Source of the DNA: Limisphaerales bacterium
GTDB lineage: Bacteria; Verrucomicrobiota; Verrucomicrobiia; Limisphaerales; UBA11358
DNA length: 51,904 nt
Direction: 5' to 3'
NCBI GenBank assembly: GCA_025362675.1
Contig: JANYFN010000046.1
Location: 1-51,904 of the forward strand
The notes under the pieces were generated by a model that searched no databases, had not been told where the DNA came from, and worked only from the letters and a program-made list of their open reading frames with translations. Position numbers and translations under genes: made by a program. This document shows, piece after piece, positions 17,965 through 26,356 of the stretch (positions are counted from its first letter, which is position 1; each line of letters starts with the position of its first letter).

Positions 17965-18681
17965 CTATTTTACGGGCGGCAGTTGAAATTCCGGCACGGA
18001 GCCGGCGATCAGGTTTTTAACGCGCGCAAACGCGGCGTCTTCTTGTCCGGGCGGGAAATAGGTGAAATAGGAAACATAGGCCCAGCGCTCCAGCACGCCG
18101 TGGCGCAACAGGTGAAATAAAATGGATTTTTGGATGGTGCCATAATCGTCGGTCTCATTATTTTCGGCGACGAACCAGAAAACATACAGGCCAGCGACGC
18201 GAACTTTTTGTCCTTCGGGTGTGGTGTAAGTATTGTTGATGGTCCACTTTTGAACAGGCAATTCATAAGTCGGCTTCCCGGCAATGGGTATTTTCACCGC
18301 AGTCTGATCCGTAATCTGCCAACCTTGTCCCGGTAGGCAATAGTCAGGGCGATGAATGCTCGTGCGATCGTCTCCCATCAAAATCATGTTCGCCATCACT
18401 TGCAAACCGTCGGGCGCGGTGTAGAGCCGTTGCGCGTAGCTCGTGTCCTTCGGCAGATAATCCAGCACCGTCTGGGAGGTGGGCATGTTGCTGGAGGTGA
18501 AATCGGCGACGTTCTCCGGCAACGAAATCTGCATCGTCGGGCTGCCGGGAACCGGCGTTGCTTTTATGCCCGGATGGCCCAAGCGGCGATTGCTCTTGAT
18601 TTGGGAGAGGGCAAACGCGGTGCCGCCGATCACGGCCAGAGTCGCGCAAAACAAAATGATTTTTTTGGCGGATGCGCTCAT
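17965..18681 (-). CDS. EpsI family exosortase-associated protein
   Basis: 238 aa from the ATG that overlaps the exosortase stop by 4 bp; a longer start at 18726 is unnecessary. One N-terminal membrane anchor (KKIILFCATLAVIGGTAFAL) is followed by a periplasmic domain with the family signature HRPDYCLPGQGW (His110, Cys115). EpsI proteins are found next to, or fused to, exosortases in exopolysaccharide loci; their biochemical role is not settled. Coupling to the exosortase is very tight. Confidence 0.9.
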   Translation of the reverse strand: MSASAKKIILFCATLAVIGGTAFALSQIKSNRRLGHPGIKATPVPGSPTMQISLPENVADFTSSNMPTSQTVLDYLPKDTSYAQRLYTAPDGLQVMANMILMGDDRTSIHRPDYCLPGQGWQITDQTAVKIPIAGKPTYELPVQKWTINNTYTTPEGQKVRVAGLYVFWFVAENNETDDYGTIQKSILFHLLRHGVLERWAYVSYFTYFPPGQEDAAFARVKNLIAGSVPEFQLPPVK

Positions 18682-19625
18682 GATTTTTCCTTGCCGTATT
18701 TTTTCTCGATCCAGCTTCCGGCCCAAAATAATCCCAAGAATGCGGGGATGTAAGGCATCAAGCTGATGATGAAATTTTCGTGAACGAAATTGCCCGTTTC
18801 CTGCCCGCCGAATTCTGCCGCGACGATGATGCAGAACAAGCGCAGGAAATTACCTAGCACCGAAAGCGGTAGGGCGAGCGACATCAGAATTAATCTTTTT
18901 TTCGGCGAGCGGAATAGGATGAAACCATAAATCGTGGCGAGCAGAAAAATCGAGATCAAACTTTTCATCCCGCTGCACGCGGCCACGACATCGTATTGAA
19001 ACTTGCCGCCATGACCGATCAACTGCGTGCCGACACGGGTCACATCAATCGTCAACAAGTTCGCCGCCGTGGCCGCGAGCCAGGAGACGATCAGCCGCAG
19101 CGGAAAGGTCAGCGGCAACAACCACGCGGACAGCGGCACGCAAAAAATAAATAGCCAGAACGGAAAAAAGCTTTCCTTCAACCACGCCCAACCCCACGTC
19201 AAGCCCATCAATCCGAAAATTCCTACGAACATCGCCATCGTGGAAAGCTTGGGCTGTTGCACCACGAAACTGGTGATGTGCATCAGACCCGCCAGCAACA
19301 CGAGCAAAATGCCCGGCCACCAAAGTTGCAACGGCAGCGCGAGGAGCGCTTTTCGCTTCCACCAAAACAAGGCGACGACGACGAATGGGATGAGGTTGCC
19401 GTAACCATCGTCAGATTCTTTGCTGGTATTGTAAGCCGAATCCAGCCACACAAAAATGGATGAACTGTGAACGTAGCCCAGAATCGAGTTGCCAAGAAAG
19501 TGAAACAACAGCAGCCACGCGGCGAGCAGGCTGAAGAAAAATAATTTGTTCGGAAGCTGTCGCCAGCACGCCACCGTGTCGCTCCAAAAATCAGACTTGG
19601 TTTCTGACTGCAAGTTTCCGTTCAT
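18678..19625 (-). CDS. Exosortase (EpsH/Xrt family)
   Basis: A 315-aa membrane transpeptidase-like protein with about eight hydrophobic segments. The exosortase catalytic triad is in place: Cys217 in VVAACSGMKSL, Arg262 in GNFLRLF and His282 in GNFVHENF. Exosortases cleave and sort proteins bearing a PEP-CTERM-like C-terminal signal. The gene lies 53 bp after the TagA/WecG gene and overlaps EpsI by 4 bp. No protein in this window ends with a recognisable PEP-CTERM tripartite tail, so its targets must be encoded elsewhere. Confidence 0.95.
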   Translation of the reverse strand: MNGNLQSETKSDFWSDTVACWRQLPNKLFFFSLLAAWLLLFHFLGNSILGYVHSSSIFVWLDSAYNTSKESDDGYGNLIPFVVVALFWWKRKALLALPLQLWWPGILLVLLAGLMHITSFVVQQPKLSTMAMFVGIFGLMGLTWGWAWLKESFFPFWLFIFCVPLSAWLLPLTFPLRLIVSWLAATAANLLTIDVTRVGTQLIGHGGKFQYDVVAACSGMKSLISIFLLATIYGFILFRSPKKRLILMSLALPLSVLGNFLRLFCIIVAAEFGGQETGNFVHENFIISLMPYIPAFLGLFWAGSWIEKKYGKEKS

Positions 19626-19678
19626 GAATAGGTTTAGACTGAAAAAAACAACTTCTGCTCAATTAAATTACCGGGAAT

Positions 19679-20443
19679 TCAGGGCAAAGGATAGTTTTTC
19701 CAGCGGAGGATTTGGGCGCAATACTTGCCGACAAAAAGCGGGTTGTTCCGCAAATACCGTTTTCCCAAACGGCGCGGCTCGCTGCATAAACGGAAAAACC
19801 ACTCTAGCCCGCTCCGCTGCATCCAGCGCGGCGCCTGCTTGGTGCGGCCGCTATGAAAATCAAACGCCGCGCCCACGCCGACCATCAGCGGCACGTCCAG
19901 TTGCGGCAGAAATTCCGCCATGAATTTTTCCTGCTTCGGCGTGCTCAAACCCACCCACAGAATGTCCGGCTTAGTCGCGGAAATTTGGGCCTGCAAATTC
20001 TTTACTTCTGATTCATTCAAGGCGCGAAATGGCGGCGTGAAAGTGCCGGCGATTTGGAGTTTTGGGAATTTCTCCTGCAATGACCGCGCCAGCAAATCGG
20101 CCACGCCCGCCGCACCGCCATAGAAAAAATGTTTCGCCCCGCTCGCTTCACTCCACGCACATACCGCCAGAATCAAGTCTGGCCCATAAACACGGCTCAT
20201 TTCGCGGTGACCATTTATTTTCCCCGCCCAAACCATGGGCATTCCGTCGGGCGTGCAGAGAAAAGCACTGTTGAGAATGTTTTTGAACGCGGCATCGTCT
20301 TGCGCCTCCATCACGCCGTGAACTCCGGTGACACAAATGTAGCCCTTGCGCCGTTCGCACACAGCGGCGCTGATGGCGGCGAGCGCGCTCGGCAAATTCA
20401 GCACGCTGATACCGACGCCAAGGACATTTACACGGTTATTCAT
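19679..20443 (-). CDS. WecG/TagA/CpsF family glycosyltransferase (GT26)
   Basis: A 254-aa membrane-associated glycosyltransferase that adds an N-acetylmannosamine-type or related sugar to a lipid-linked intermediate. Family blocks are ICVTGVHGVMEAQ, FLCTPDGMPMVW with the likely catalytic Asp66, RVYGPDLIL, FFYGGAAGVADLL, LWVGLSTPKQE and GVGAAFDFHSGRTKQAPRWM. It is the first gene of the seven-gene minus-strand exopolysaccharide run. Its ATG touches an AT-rich TTTACGATT repeat that fills the divergent region toward the GT4 gene. Confidence 0.93.
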   Translation of the reverse strand: MNNRVNVLGVGISVLNLPSALAAISAAVCERRKGYICVTGVHGVMEAQDDAAFKNILNSAFLCTPDGMPMVWAGKINGHREMSRVYGPDLILAVCAWSEASGAKHFFYGGAAGVADLLARSLQEKFPKLQIAGTFTPPFRALNESEVKNLQAQISATKPDILWVGLSTPKQEKFMAEFLPQLDVPLMVGVGAAFDFHSGRTKQAPRWMQRSGLEWFFRLCSEPRRLGKRYLRNNPLFVGKYCAQILRWKNYPLP

Positions 20444-20500
20444 TTACGATTTACGATTTCGGATTTACGATTCCTTAATTCCGGCGACGAGTAAATCGTA
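20443..20500. repeat. TTTACGATT repeat in the divergent intergenic region
   Basis: TTTACGATT occurs at 20443, 20450 and 20464, with a partial inverted copy (AAATCGTA) near 20493. The repeat occupies nearly all of the 80 bp between two divergent exopolysaccharide genes, so any promoters there must overlap it. It resembles the AATCCGAAATCG string inside the S10 peptidase gene. Confidence 0.6.
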
Positions 20501-20523
20501 TATTGAAAAATCGAAAATCAGAA

Positions 20524-21723
20524 ATGAAATTGGTCGTCTTCGCCCACACACCGCCGCCGCACCACGGCCAGAGCTATATGGTCAAGCTCATGCTCGATGG
20601 CTTCGGCGGAGACGTTCGCCGACGCGACATCACCAAACCGCTGCCCCACGGCATCGCGTGTTATCACGTGAATGCCCGTTTCTCGCGCGGCATCTCAGAC
20701 ATCGGCGAATTTCAAGGCACTAAGATCTTCCTCATTTTTTGGTTTTGTTTTCAGGCCATCTGGCTCCGGTTTCGTTACGGTGTAAAAAACTTTTACTACG
20801 TCCCCGCGCCCGGAAAAAATGTCGCCCTCTACCGCGACTGGCTCGTCATGTTGCTCTGCCGGCCATTTTTCACAAACGTCATTCTGCACTGGCACGCGGC
20901 CGGCCTCGCCAAATGGCTGGAGTCGGAAAATCCCATCGCCACCCGCGCCACGACCTATCGGCTTTTCCGCCCGGTCAGCTTGAGCATCGTCCTTTCGCGT
21001 TACAATCAAGCGGATGCCGCTAAGTTGCTCTCCGAAAAAATTCGGGTGGTGCATAACGGCGTTCCCGACCCCTGCGCTGACTTTGAAATATCGGTCCTCC
21101 CGCACCGCCGCGAACGCTTCGACGCGCGGCGCAAAATCCTCGCGGGCGAATGGAACGTTGACCCCGTGCTCGTCAACGTCCTGTTCATTGCCCACTGCAC
21201 ACGCGAAAAAGGGTTGTTCGCCGCCGCCGAATCCGTGCTGCTTGCCAACCGCGCCCTCGCCACCCGCGGGCTGCCGATTCAGTTGAAGCTTACTGCGGCC
21301 GGTAATTTTGTGACCGAAGCGGAAAAATCAGAATTTGAACGACTGCGCCAAATCACCAAATTTGCCACCGCCATCGAACACGCCGGCTTCGTCAGTGGCG
21401 AACGCAAAGATCGCCTGTTGCGCGAAGCTGATTTATTTTTATTTCCCACGCAATACCTGGGTGAAAATCAACCAGTGAACTTGATCGAAGCCATGTCGTT
21501 CGGCGTGCCGATTGTCACGACGCGCTGGCGTTCGCTACCGGAAATGTTGCCGGAAAATTATCCCGGCCTCGTCGCTGATCAAAATCCCGAGGCCCTCGCC
21601 GCCGCCATTCTCGAAGTTCTGGTCACCGAGAGCGGCGAACAGCTGCGCACCCATTTCACCAAACATTTCACGCTCGAACGCCACCTCGAAGGCCTCGCGG
21701 CCGCCATCCGCAGCGTGGAATAA
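20524..21723 (+). CDS. GT4 family glycosyltransferase
   Basis: 399 aa from the ATG giving MKLVVFAHTPPPHHGQSYMV; an earlier ATG at 20503 would translate repeat-derived residues (MKNRKSE). GT-B fold with IRVVHNGVPDPCADF at the domain hinge, NVLFIAHCTREKGLF at the donor-domain start, and the donor motif LFLFPTQYLGENQPVNLIEAMSFG. It likely adds a sugar to the exopolysaccharide repeat unit. It is divergent from the main run, so it may be transcribed separately. Confidence 0.88.
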   Translation: MKLVVFAHTPPPHHGQSYMVKLMLDGFGGDVRRRDITKPLPHGIACYHVNARFSRGISDIGEFQGTKIFLIFWFCFQAIWLRFRYGVKNFYYVPAPGKNVALYRDWLVMLLCRPFFTNVILHWHAAGLAKWLESENPIATRATTYRLFRPVSLSIVLSRYNQADAAKLLSEKIRVVHNGVPDPCADFEISVLPHRRERFDARRKILAGEWNVDPVLVNVLFIAHCTREKGLFAAAESVLLANRALATRGLPIQLKLTAAGNFVTEAEKSEFERLRQITKFATAIEHAGFVSGERKDRLLREADLFLFPTQYLGENQPVNLIEAMSFGVPIVTTRWRSLPEMLPENYPGLVADQNPEALAAAILEVLVTESGEQLRTHFTKHFTLERHLEGLAAAIRSVE

Positions 21724-21735
21724 ACGGCTGGTTAA

Positions 21736-22260
21736 TCATGTGGGGCGAGCCGGAACGCCGACCGCCACCGACCCGGTCGGCAAATCGTGAATCACTACCG
21801 CGCCGGCTCCGATATTGACGCGGTCGCCAACCACCACCGGCCCGAGAACACAGGCGTTGATACCCAATTGCACGTCGTCGCCCAAAACCAGTTCGCCGCG
21901 CTGGATGGGTCTGCGGCAGCCGATGCTGTTGCCGCCATTTAACAAACAATTTTTCCCAACCATCGCGTCGCCATTCACCGCCACGCCCAGCGTCGGGTGC
22001 ATGATGCGCAAACCGCAGCCGATCTTCGCCTTGAAATGGATTTCGTGCCGGCAGCTCAAAACCCGCAGGCCAAGCGAAACGGGCAGCAACAGCAAGCGCA
22101 ACAGTGTCCACGACTTTCCGCATAGCAGATAGCCCGCCCGATCGAGGCGATAGGAAATCACCACCCCGGCGGGCGGCTCAAAAAACAACACCCACCAGCG
22201 GACTGGCCGGTGATCCGTCAAAATCTTCAGCTCCGCACCCAAAAACTTGAGCTGCTCCAT
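21736..22260 (-). CDS. Hexapeptide-repeat (CysE/WcaB-like) acetyltransferase
   Basis: 174 aa from the ATG at 22260; a GTG at 22290 would add ten residues. The N-terminal half is helical with hydrophobic segments (WWVLFFEPPAGVV, LLRLLLLPVSLGL). The C-terminal half is a left-handed beta helix (IGCGLRIMHPTLGVAVN, GDDVQLGINACVLGPVVVG, VNIGAGAVVI) ending VAVGVPARP, as in serine O-acetyltransferase and colanic acid acetyltransferases. The place among glycosyltransferase genes favours O-acetylation of a polysaccharide over cysteine synthesis. Convergent with the GT4 gene, 12 bp apart. Confidence 0.8.
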   Translation of the reverse strand: MEQLKFLGAELKILTDHRPVRWWVLFFEPPAGVVISYRLDRAGYLLCGKSWTLLRLLLLPVSLGLRVLSCRHEIHFKAKIGCGLRIMHPTLGVAVNGDAMVGKNCLLNGGNSIGCRRPIQRGELVLGDDVQLGINACVLGPVVVGDRVNIGAGAVVIHDLPTGSVAVGVPARPT

Positions 22261-22399
22261 GGCGGGCCAAAATCCAAAGTTTTCTCGCACGCCGGCAATA
22301 AGCGAACAGGGGCGTTTTAAGTCAAGGAGTTTTCAGACGCCGCGCGCAGTTTTATTTCGAGGTTTCAGAAACCGTCGGCGGCGTTTATCATTTCCGCAC

Positions 22400-24094
22400 T
22401 TGAAAATCGGCTTGCTCCAATTAAATCCGACCATCGGCGCGTTCGCGGCGAACCGCGAAAAACTTCTCGCCGCCTACGCCGAGGCCGTGGCGCGCGGCGC
22501 GGAATTCGTCGTCGCGCCGGAACTATTTCTCTGTGGCTACCCGCCGCGCGACCTGCTGTTGCGTGACGATTTTGTGGAGGCCAATCTGGTCGCCCTCAAC
22601 GAAACCGCTACGGCCATTGGTGAAATCCCCTTGTGCGTCGGCTTCGTGGAAAAAAATTCCGAACGGCCTGGCCGCGCGCTGAAGAATTCCGCCAGCGTTT
22701 TGCAACACGGAAAAATCATCTGGCGCACCACCAAAAGTTTGTTGCCGACTTACGATGTTTTTGATGAAGACCGCTATTTTGAACCGGCGAAAAAAGTCGA
22801 GCCATTCGTATTCCACGGCCAAAAAATCGGCATCACGATTTGCGAAGATATTTGGAACGACGAAGATTTTTGGCCGTCACGGTTGTATCGTCGCGATCCC
22901 GTGCGCGAACTGATTTCGCAGGGCGCGGAAATGATTTTGAATTTGTCCGCGTCGCCCTGGTGTGACGGCAAAGAAACAACGCGCCTCGAAATGCTGCGGC
23001 GCGTGGCGCGTGACGAAAAAATTCCACTCGCGCAAGTCAACGCCATCGGCGCGAATGATGAACTGATTTTCGACGGTCACAGTGTTGCGTTGGATGCGCA
23101 GGGCGAAATAATCGCCATGGGCAAGGGCTTTGCTGAAGATATTTTGGTGGTGGATTTAGACTCGAGTAGCAGCCGACGTGAGTCGGCTCAAATTAAAGCT
23201 CAAGATGAGTTAGAGCGGACTCACGTCCGCTGCTACAAGTTTGCCGAACGGGAGCAACTTTTATTTTCCGCCCTTTCGCTCGGCATCCGCGATTATGTCC
23301 ACAAATGCGGCTTCAAATCCGTGCTGCTCGGTTTGAGCGGCGGGATTGATTCCGCGCTGATCGCGGTCATCGCCGCCGATGCGCTCGGTTCGGAAAACGT
23401 GCTCGGTGTGGCCATGCCCGCGCGCTATTCGAGCGAGGGCAGTTTGACCGATGCCGAAAAACTCGCGCAGAATTTAAAAATCCGTTACGAAGTTTTACCG
23501 ATTGAACCCGCGTTCCAAGCAGTCGAGGCGCAGTTGCAAAAAGTGTTTGCCGGCACCAAACCGAACGAGGCAGAGGAAAATATCCAATCGCGTTTGCGTG
23601 GTCTGACCTTGATGGCGTTGTCGAATAAATTCGGCGGACTCGTTTTGACGACTGGCAATAAATCGGAAATGGCTGTGGGTTATTGCACGCTGTATGGCGA
23701 CATGAATGGCGCACTCGCGCCGATCGCCGATGTGTTAAAAACGGATGTCTATAACCTTTCAAAGTGGGTGAACCGCGAGCGCGAAATCATTCCGTCCGAT
23801 TCCATCACGAAGCCACCGAGCGCGGAATTGCGGCCGGGCCAGAAAGATCAGGATTCGTTGCCGCCGTATGAAGTTCTCGACGCAATTCTCGATTTATATG
23901 TCGTGAAAAATTTGGGCAGAGCGGAAATTATTGCGCACGGATTTGAGGCGACAGTGGTCAATGAGGTGGTGAACAAAATCAATTTCAGCGAATACAAACG
24001 GCGGCAGGCCGCGCCCGGTTTGAAGGTGTCGCCGCGCGCTTTTGGCATGGGGCGGCGGATTCCGGTCGCACAAAAATTTCGGACGAAGGTTTGA
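22400..24094 (+). CDS. nadE: Glutamine-dependent NAD+ synthetase
   Basis: 564 aa from a TTG giving (M)KIGLLQLNPTIGAF. The frame stays open upstream to 22247, but that part is unlike the family. An N-terminal nitrilase-type glutaminase (Glu in VVAPELFLCGYPPRD, Lys in TTKSLLPTYDVFDE, Cys in GITICEDIWNDE) is fused to the NAD synthetase domain (LLGLSGGIDSALIAV, TGNKSEMAVGYCTLYGDMNG). It makes NAD+ from nicotinate adenine dinucleotide, ATP and glutamine. Between the two domains (about residues 256-279) it carries a stretch encoded by a palindromic DNA element, read through in frame. A housekeeping gene within an exopolysaccharide region is unusual. Confidence 0.95.
   Translation: MKIGLLQLNPTIGAFAANREKLLAAYAEAVARGAEFVVAPELFLCGYPPRDLLLRDDFVEANLVALNETATAIGEIPLCVGFVEKNSERPGRALKNSASVLQHGKIIWRTTKSLLPTYDVFDEDRYFEPAKKVEPFVFHGQKIGITICEDIWNDEDFWPSRLYRRDPVRELISQGAEMILNLSASPWCDGKETTRLEMLRRVARDEKIPLAQVNAIGANDELIFDGHSVALDAQGEIIAMGKGFAEDILVVDLDSSSSRRESAQIKAQDELERTHVRCYKFAEREQLLFSALSLGIRDYVHKCGFKSVLLGLSGGIDSALIAVIAADALGSENVLGVAMPARYSSEGSLTDAEKLAQNLKIRYEVLPIEPAFQAVEAQLQKVFAGTKPNEAEENIQSRLRGLTLMALSNKFGGLVLTTGNKSEMAVGYCTLYGDMNGALAPIADVLKTDVYNLSKWVNREREIIPSDSITKPPSAELRPGQKDQDSLPPYEVLDAILDLYVVKNLGRAEIIAHGFEATVVNEVVNKINFSEYKRRQAAPGLKVSPRAFGMGRRIPVAQKFRTKV
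23166..23236. repeat. 71-bp double-hairpin palindrome inside nadE
   Basis: Two 24-nt arms (23166-23189 and 23213-23236) are inverted copies matching at 22 of 24 positions. Each arm folds into its own perfect 7-bp hairpin: AGCCGAC-GTGA-GTCGGCT and AGCGGAC-TCAC-GTCCGCT. The two mismatches between arms are a C/G swap on both sides of the same pair, so pairing within each hairpin is kept. The element is translated in frame in the linker between the NadE domains. Confidence 0.85.
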
Positions 24095-24131
24095 CACGCA
24101 AATTTAGTTTGCCCAGTCTTTACGCGCTCGC

Positions 24132-24965
24132 ATGAAGTTTTCCATCATCACGCCCAGCTTCCGCAATTCTGCGTGGCTCAAGCTGTGCATTGCCTCCGTC
24201 GCGGATCAGGGCGTGGAACTCGAACACCTCGTGCAGGACTCTTGTTCGGACGATGGCACGGGCGACTGGCTGCCGCACGAAGCGCGGGTAAAAGCGTTTT
24301 TCGAAAAAGATTCCGGCATGTATGACGCGGTGAACCGTGGTTATCGTCGCGCCACCGGCGACATTCTCGCGTATCTCAACTGCGATGAACAATATCTGCC
24401 GGGTGCCTTGAAAACGGTGCAGGACTATTTTGAGCAAAATCCGCACGTCGAAGTTTTGCTGGCCGGCAGCATCGTGACGGATGGCGACGGGAAATATATT
24501 TGCCATCGCCATTCGATGGTGCCAAATCCGCGCCACATCTGGTTCAAGTTTCCCATTCTCACGAGCGCGATTTTCATCCGCCGCAAAGTGATTTCCGAGC
24601 GGCAAATTTTCTTCGACACGAAATGGCGCGACCTCGGAGATTTTCATTGGATTCTAGCGTTGATGAAAAACAACGTGCCGATGGGCGTGAGCAATGAGTT
24701 CACCTCCAGCTTTGCCGACACCGGCGAGAACATGAATCTCAAGCCGAACGCGCAGCGTGAAATGGCCGAGACGCGAAAAATGATTCCGGGTTGGATTAAA
24801 TTCCTCAAGCCGCTCTGGATTGTGAGCCATCGGTTGCGCCGCGCCGCCCACGGCCATTTTGCTTTGAAGGCGACGAGCTATGCGATCTATACCAAGGCGA
24901 GTCCGAATCAGCGCGTGACGATTGACGTGCCGAAGCCGACCGCCGTTTGGTGGAACCGGATGTGA
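24132..24965 (+). CDS. GT2 family glycosyltransferase
   Basis: A 277-aa GT-A fold enzyme. The N-terminus FSIITPSFRNSAWLKLCIASV is the nucleotide-binding strand and helix, QDSCSDDGTGDWL is the first acidic motif, and AYLNCDEQYLPGAL holds the DXD-equivalent (CDE). The middle (FPILTSAIFIRRKVI, RDLGDFHWILAL) resembles the acceptor region of WcaA/WcaE-like transferases, with an ED-like GDF. It lies 37 bp after nadE and ahead of a GT4 gene, in the plus-strand part of the polysaccharide region. Confidence 0.88.
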   Translation: MKFSIITPSFRNSAWLKLCIASVADQGVELEHLVQDSCSDDGTGDWLPHEARVKAFFEKDSGMYDAVNRGYRRATGDILAYLNCDEQYLPGALKTVQDYFEQNPHVEVLLAGSIVTDGDGKYICHRHSMVPNPRHIWFKFPILTSAIFIRRKVISERQIFFDTKWRDLGDFHWILALMKNNVPMGVSNEFTSSFADTGENMNLKPNAQREMAETRKMIPGWIKFLKPLWIVSHRLRRAAHGHFALKATSYAIYTKASPNQRVTIDVPKPTAVWWNRM

Positions 24966-24970
24966 GCGGA

Positions 24971-25066
<96 letters not shown>

Positions 25067-25077
25067 CCTTTCATCGG

Positions 25078-26322
25078 ATGAAAGTTCTGCTTTCCGCCTA
25101 TTCCTGTTTCCCGTGCAAAACTTCTGAGCCGGGCAACGCCTGGCGCGCGATCAACGAGGCTTTGAAGGAACACGAAGTCTGGGCCGTCATCGCCGACGCG
25201 CATCAATATCGCGAACTCACCGAGCCGGTGCTGGAAAAAAATCCGCTACCCAATTTTCACCCAGTGTTCATGCGGCTTCCGTCCGCGTATCAATGGATGA
25301 GTAAAAAATCCGCCACCACCGCGATTTACTATCATCTCTGGCAGGAACACCTGCGCCACACCGTTCGCGACTTGCACGCGAAAGTGAAATTCGATCTCGT
25401 GCATCACGTCACCTATGGCCGTTATTGGTCGCCGAGCGGGTTGCGCGAACTGAATCTGCCGTTCATCTGGGGGCCGGTCGGTGCCGCCGAGACACCGCCG
25501 CGTTCCTTCGTGCAAGAACTGCCGTTCAAGTATCGCGTCATCGAAGGTGCTCGCGACGGCGCACGAAATTTTTGCGAAAAAACTTCCGCGCTCCGCGACA
25601 CCGCCGCCGCCGCGACCATCGCCATCGGTGTCACGCGCGAAAGTTGCGAGGCGCTCCAGCGGCTCGGCGCGAAACGTGTCGAGCGGATGCCGCAGATCGC
25701 GCTCACCGAGGAAGACCTGGCGCAATTCGCCGCGCTGCCCGATCCGCCGCCCGGCCCGTTGCGCGCCATTTGCATTGGCCGGCACGTTCATTGGAAAGGA
25801 TTTTATCTCGCCATCCGTGCGTTCGCGGAATTTGCCAAAAGAAATTCCGACGCCGAATTGTGGATCGTGAACGACGGGCCGTTTCGCGGTAAACTGGAGA
25901 AAACCGCTGCGAAAACAGGCGTTTTTGAGCGCGTGAAATTTCTCGGCACCCTGCCGAAATATTCCGACGTGCTGGAAAAGCTCGGTCAATCGCACGTCCT
26001 GCTGCATCCCGCGTTGCACGAAGCGTTCGGCAATTGTTGCGCCGAAGCGCTCGCCGCCGGTCGGCCGGTGGGCTGTCTCGCCATCGGCGGCCCCGCCTCG
26101 CAGATCACGGCGGAAACTGGTTTTGCCGCGCCCGCGACGAATCCCGCTGAAGCCGTGAGCGCACTCGCTAAATTTTTAGAAACGCTGGACCGTGACCGCG
26201 CGTTGCTCGCGCGCATGTCTGCTGCTGCGCGGATTCACGCGCGGAAAAATTTCTCGATGCAGGTCATCCACGCGCGGATGCGGGAGTTTTATTCAGAAGC
26301 CGTCGCCACCCACTGGCGGTGA
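25078..26322 (+). CDS. GT4 family glycosyltransferase
   Basis: 414 aa from the ATG giving MKVLLSAYSCFPCKTSEPGNAW. An ATG at 25024 is in frame but translates the TTCATCA repeat (RRFIIHHSSFIISF). GT-B features: an N-terminal acceptor domain with the SAYSCFPCKTSEPGNAW glycine/asparagine loop, then AICIGRHVHWKGFYLAI, WIVNDGPFRGKL, and the EX7E-type motif LLHPALHEAFGNCCAEALAAG. Likely adds a hexose to the exopolysaccharide. It is the last glycosyltransferase on this side of the locus and is convergent with the FecR-domain gene. Confidence 0.88.
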   Translation: MKVLLSAYSCFPCKTSEPGNAWRAINEALKEHEVWAVIADAHQYRELTEPVLEKNPLPNFHPVFMRLPSAYQWMSKKSATTAIYYHLWQEHLRHTVRDLHAKVKFDLVHHVTYGRYWSPSGLRELNLPFIWGPVGAAETPPRSFVQELPFKYRVIEGARDGARNFCEKTSALRDTAAAATIAIGVTRESCEALQRLGAKRVERMPQIALTEEDLAQFAALPDPPPGPLRAICIGRHVHWKGFYLAIRAFAEFAKRNSDAELWIVNDGPFRGKLEKTAAKTGVFERVKFLGTLPKYSDVLEKLGQSHVLLHPALHEAFGNCCAEALAAGRPVGCLAIGGPASQITAETGFAAPATNPAEAVSALAKFLETLDRDRALLARMSAAARIHARKNFSMQVIHARMREFYSEAVATHWR

Positions 26323-26356
26323 TTCGGAAATAGTTACGAAGATTGGAGCGGAGGCG

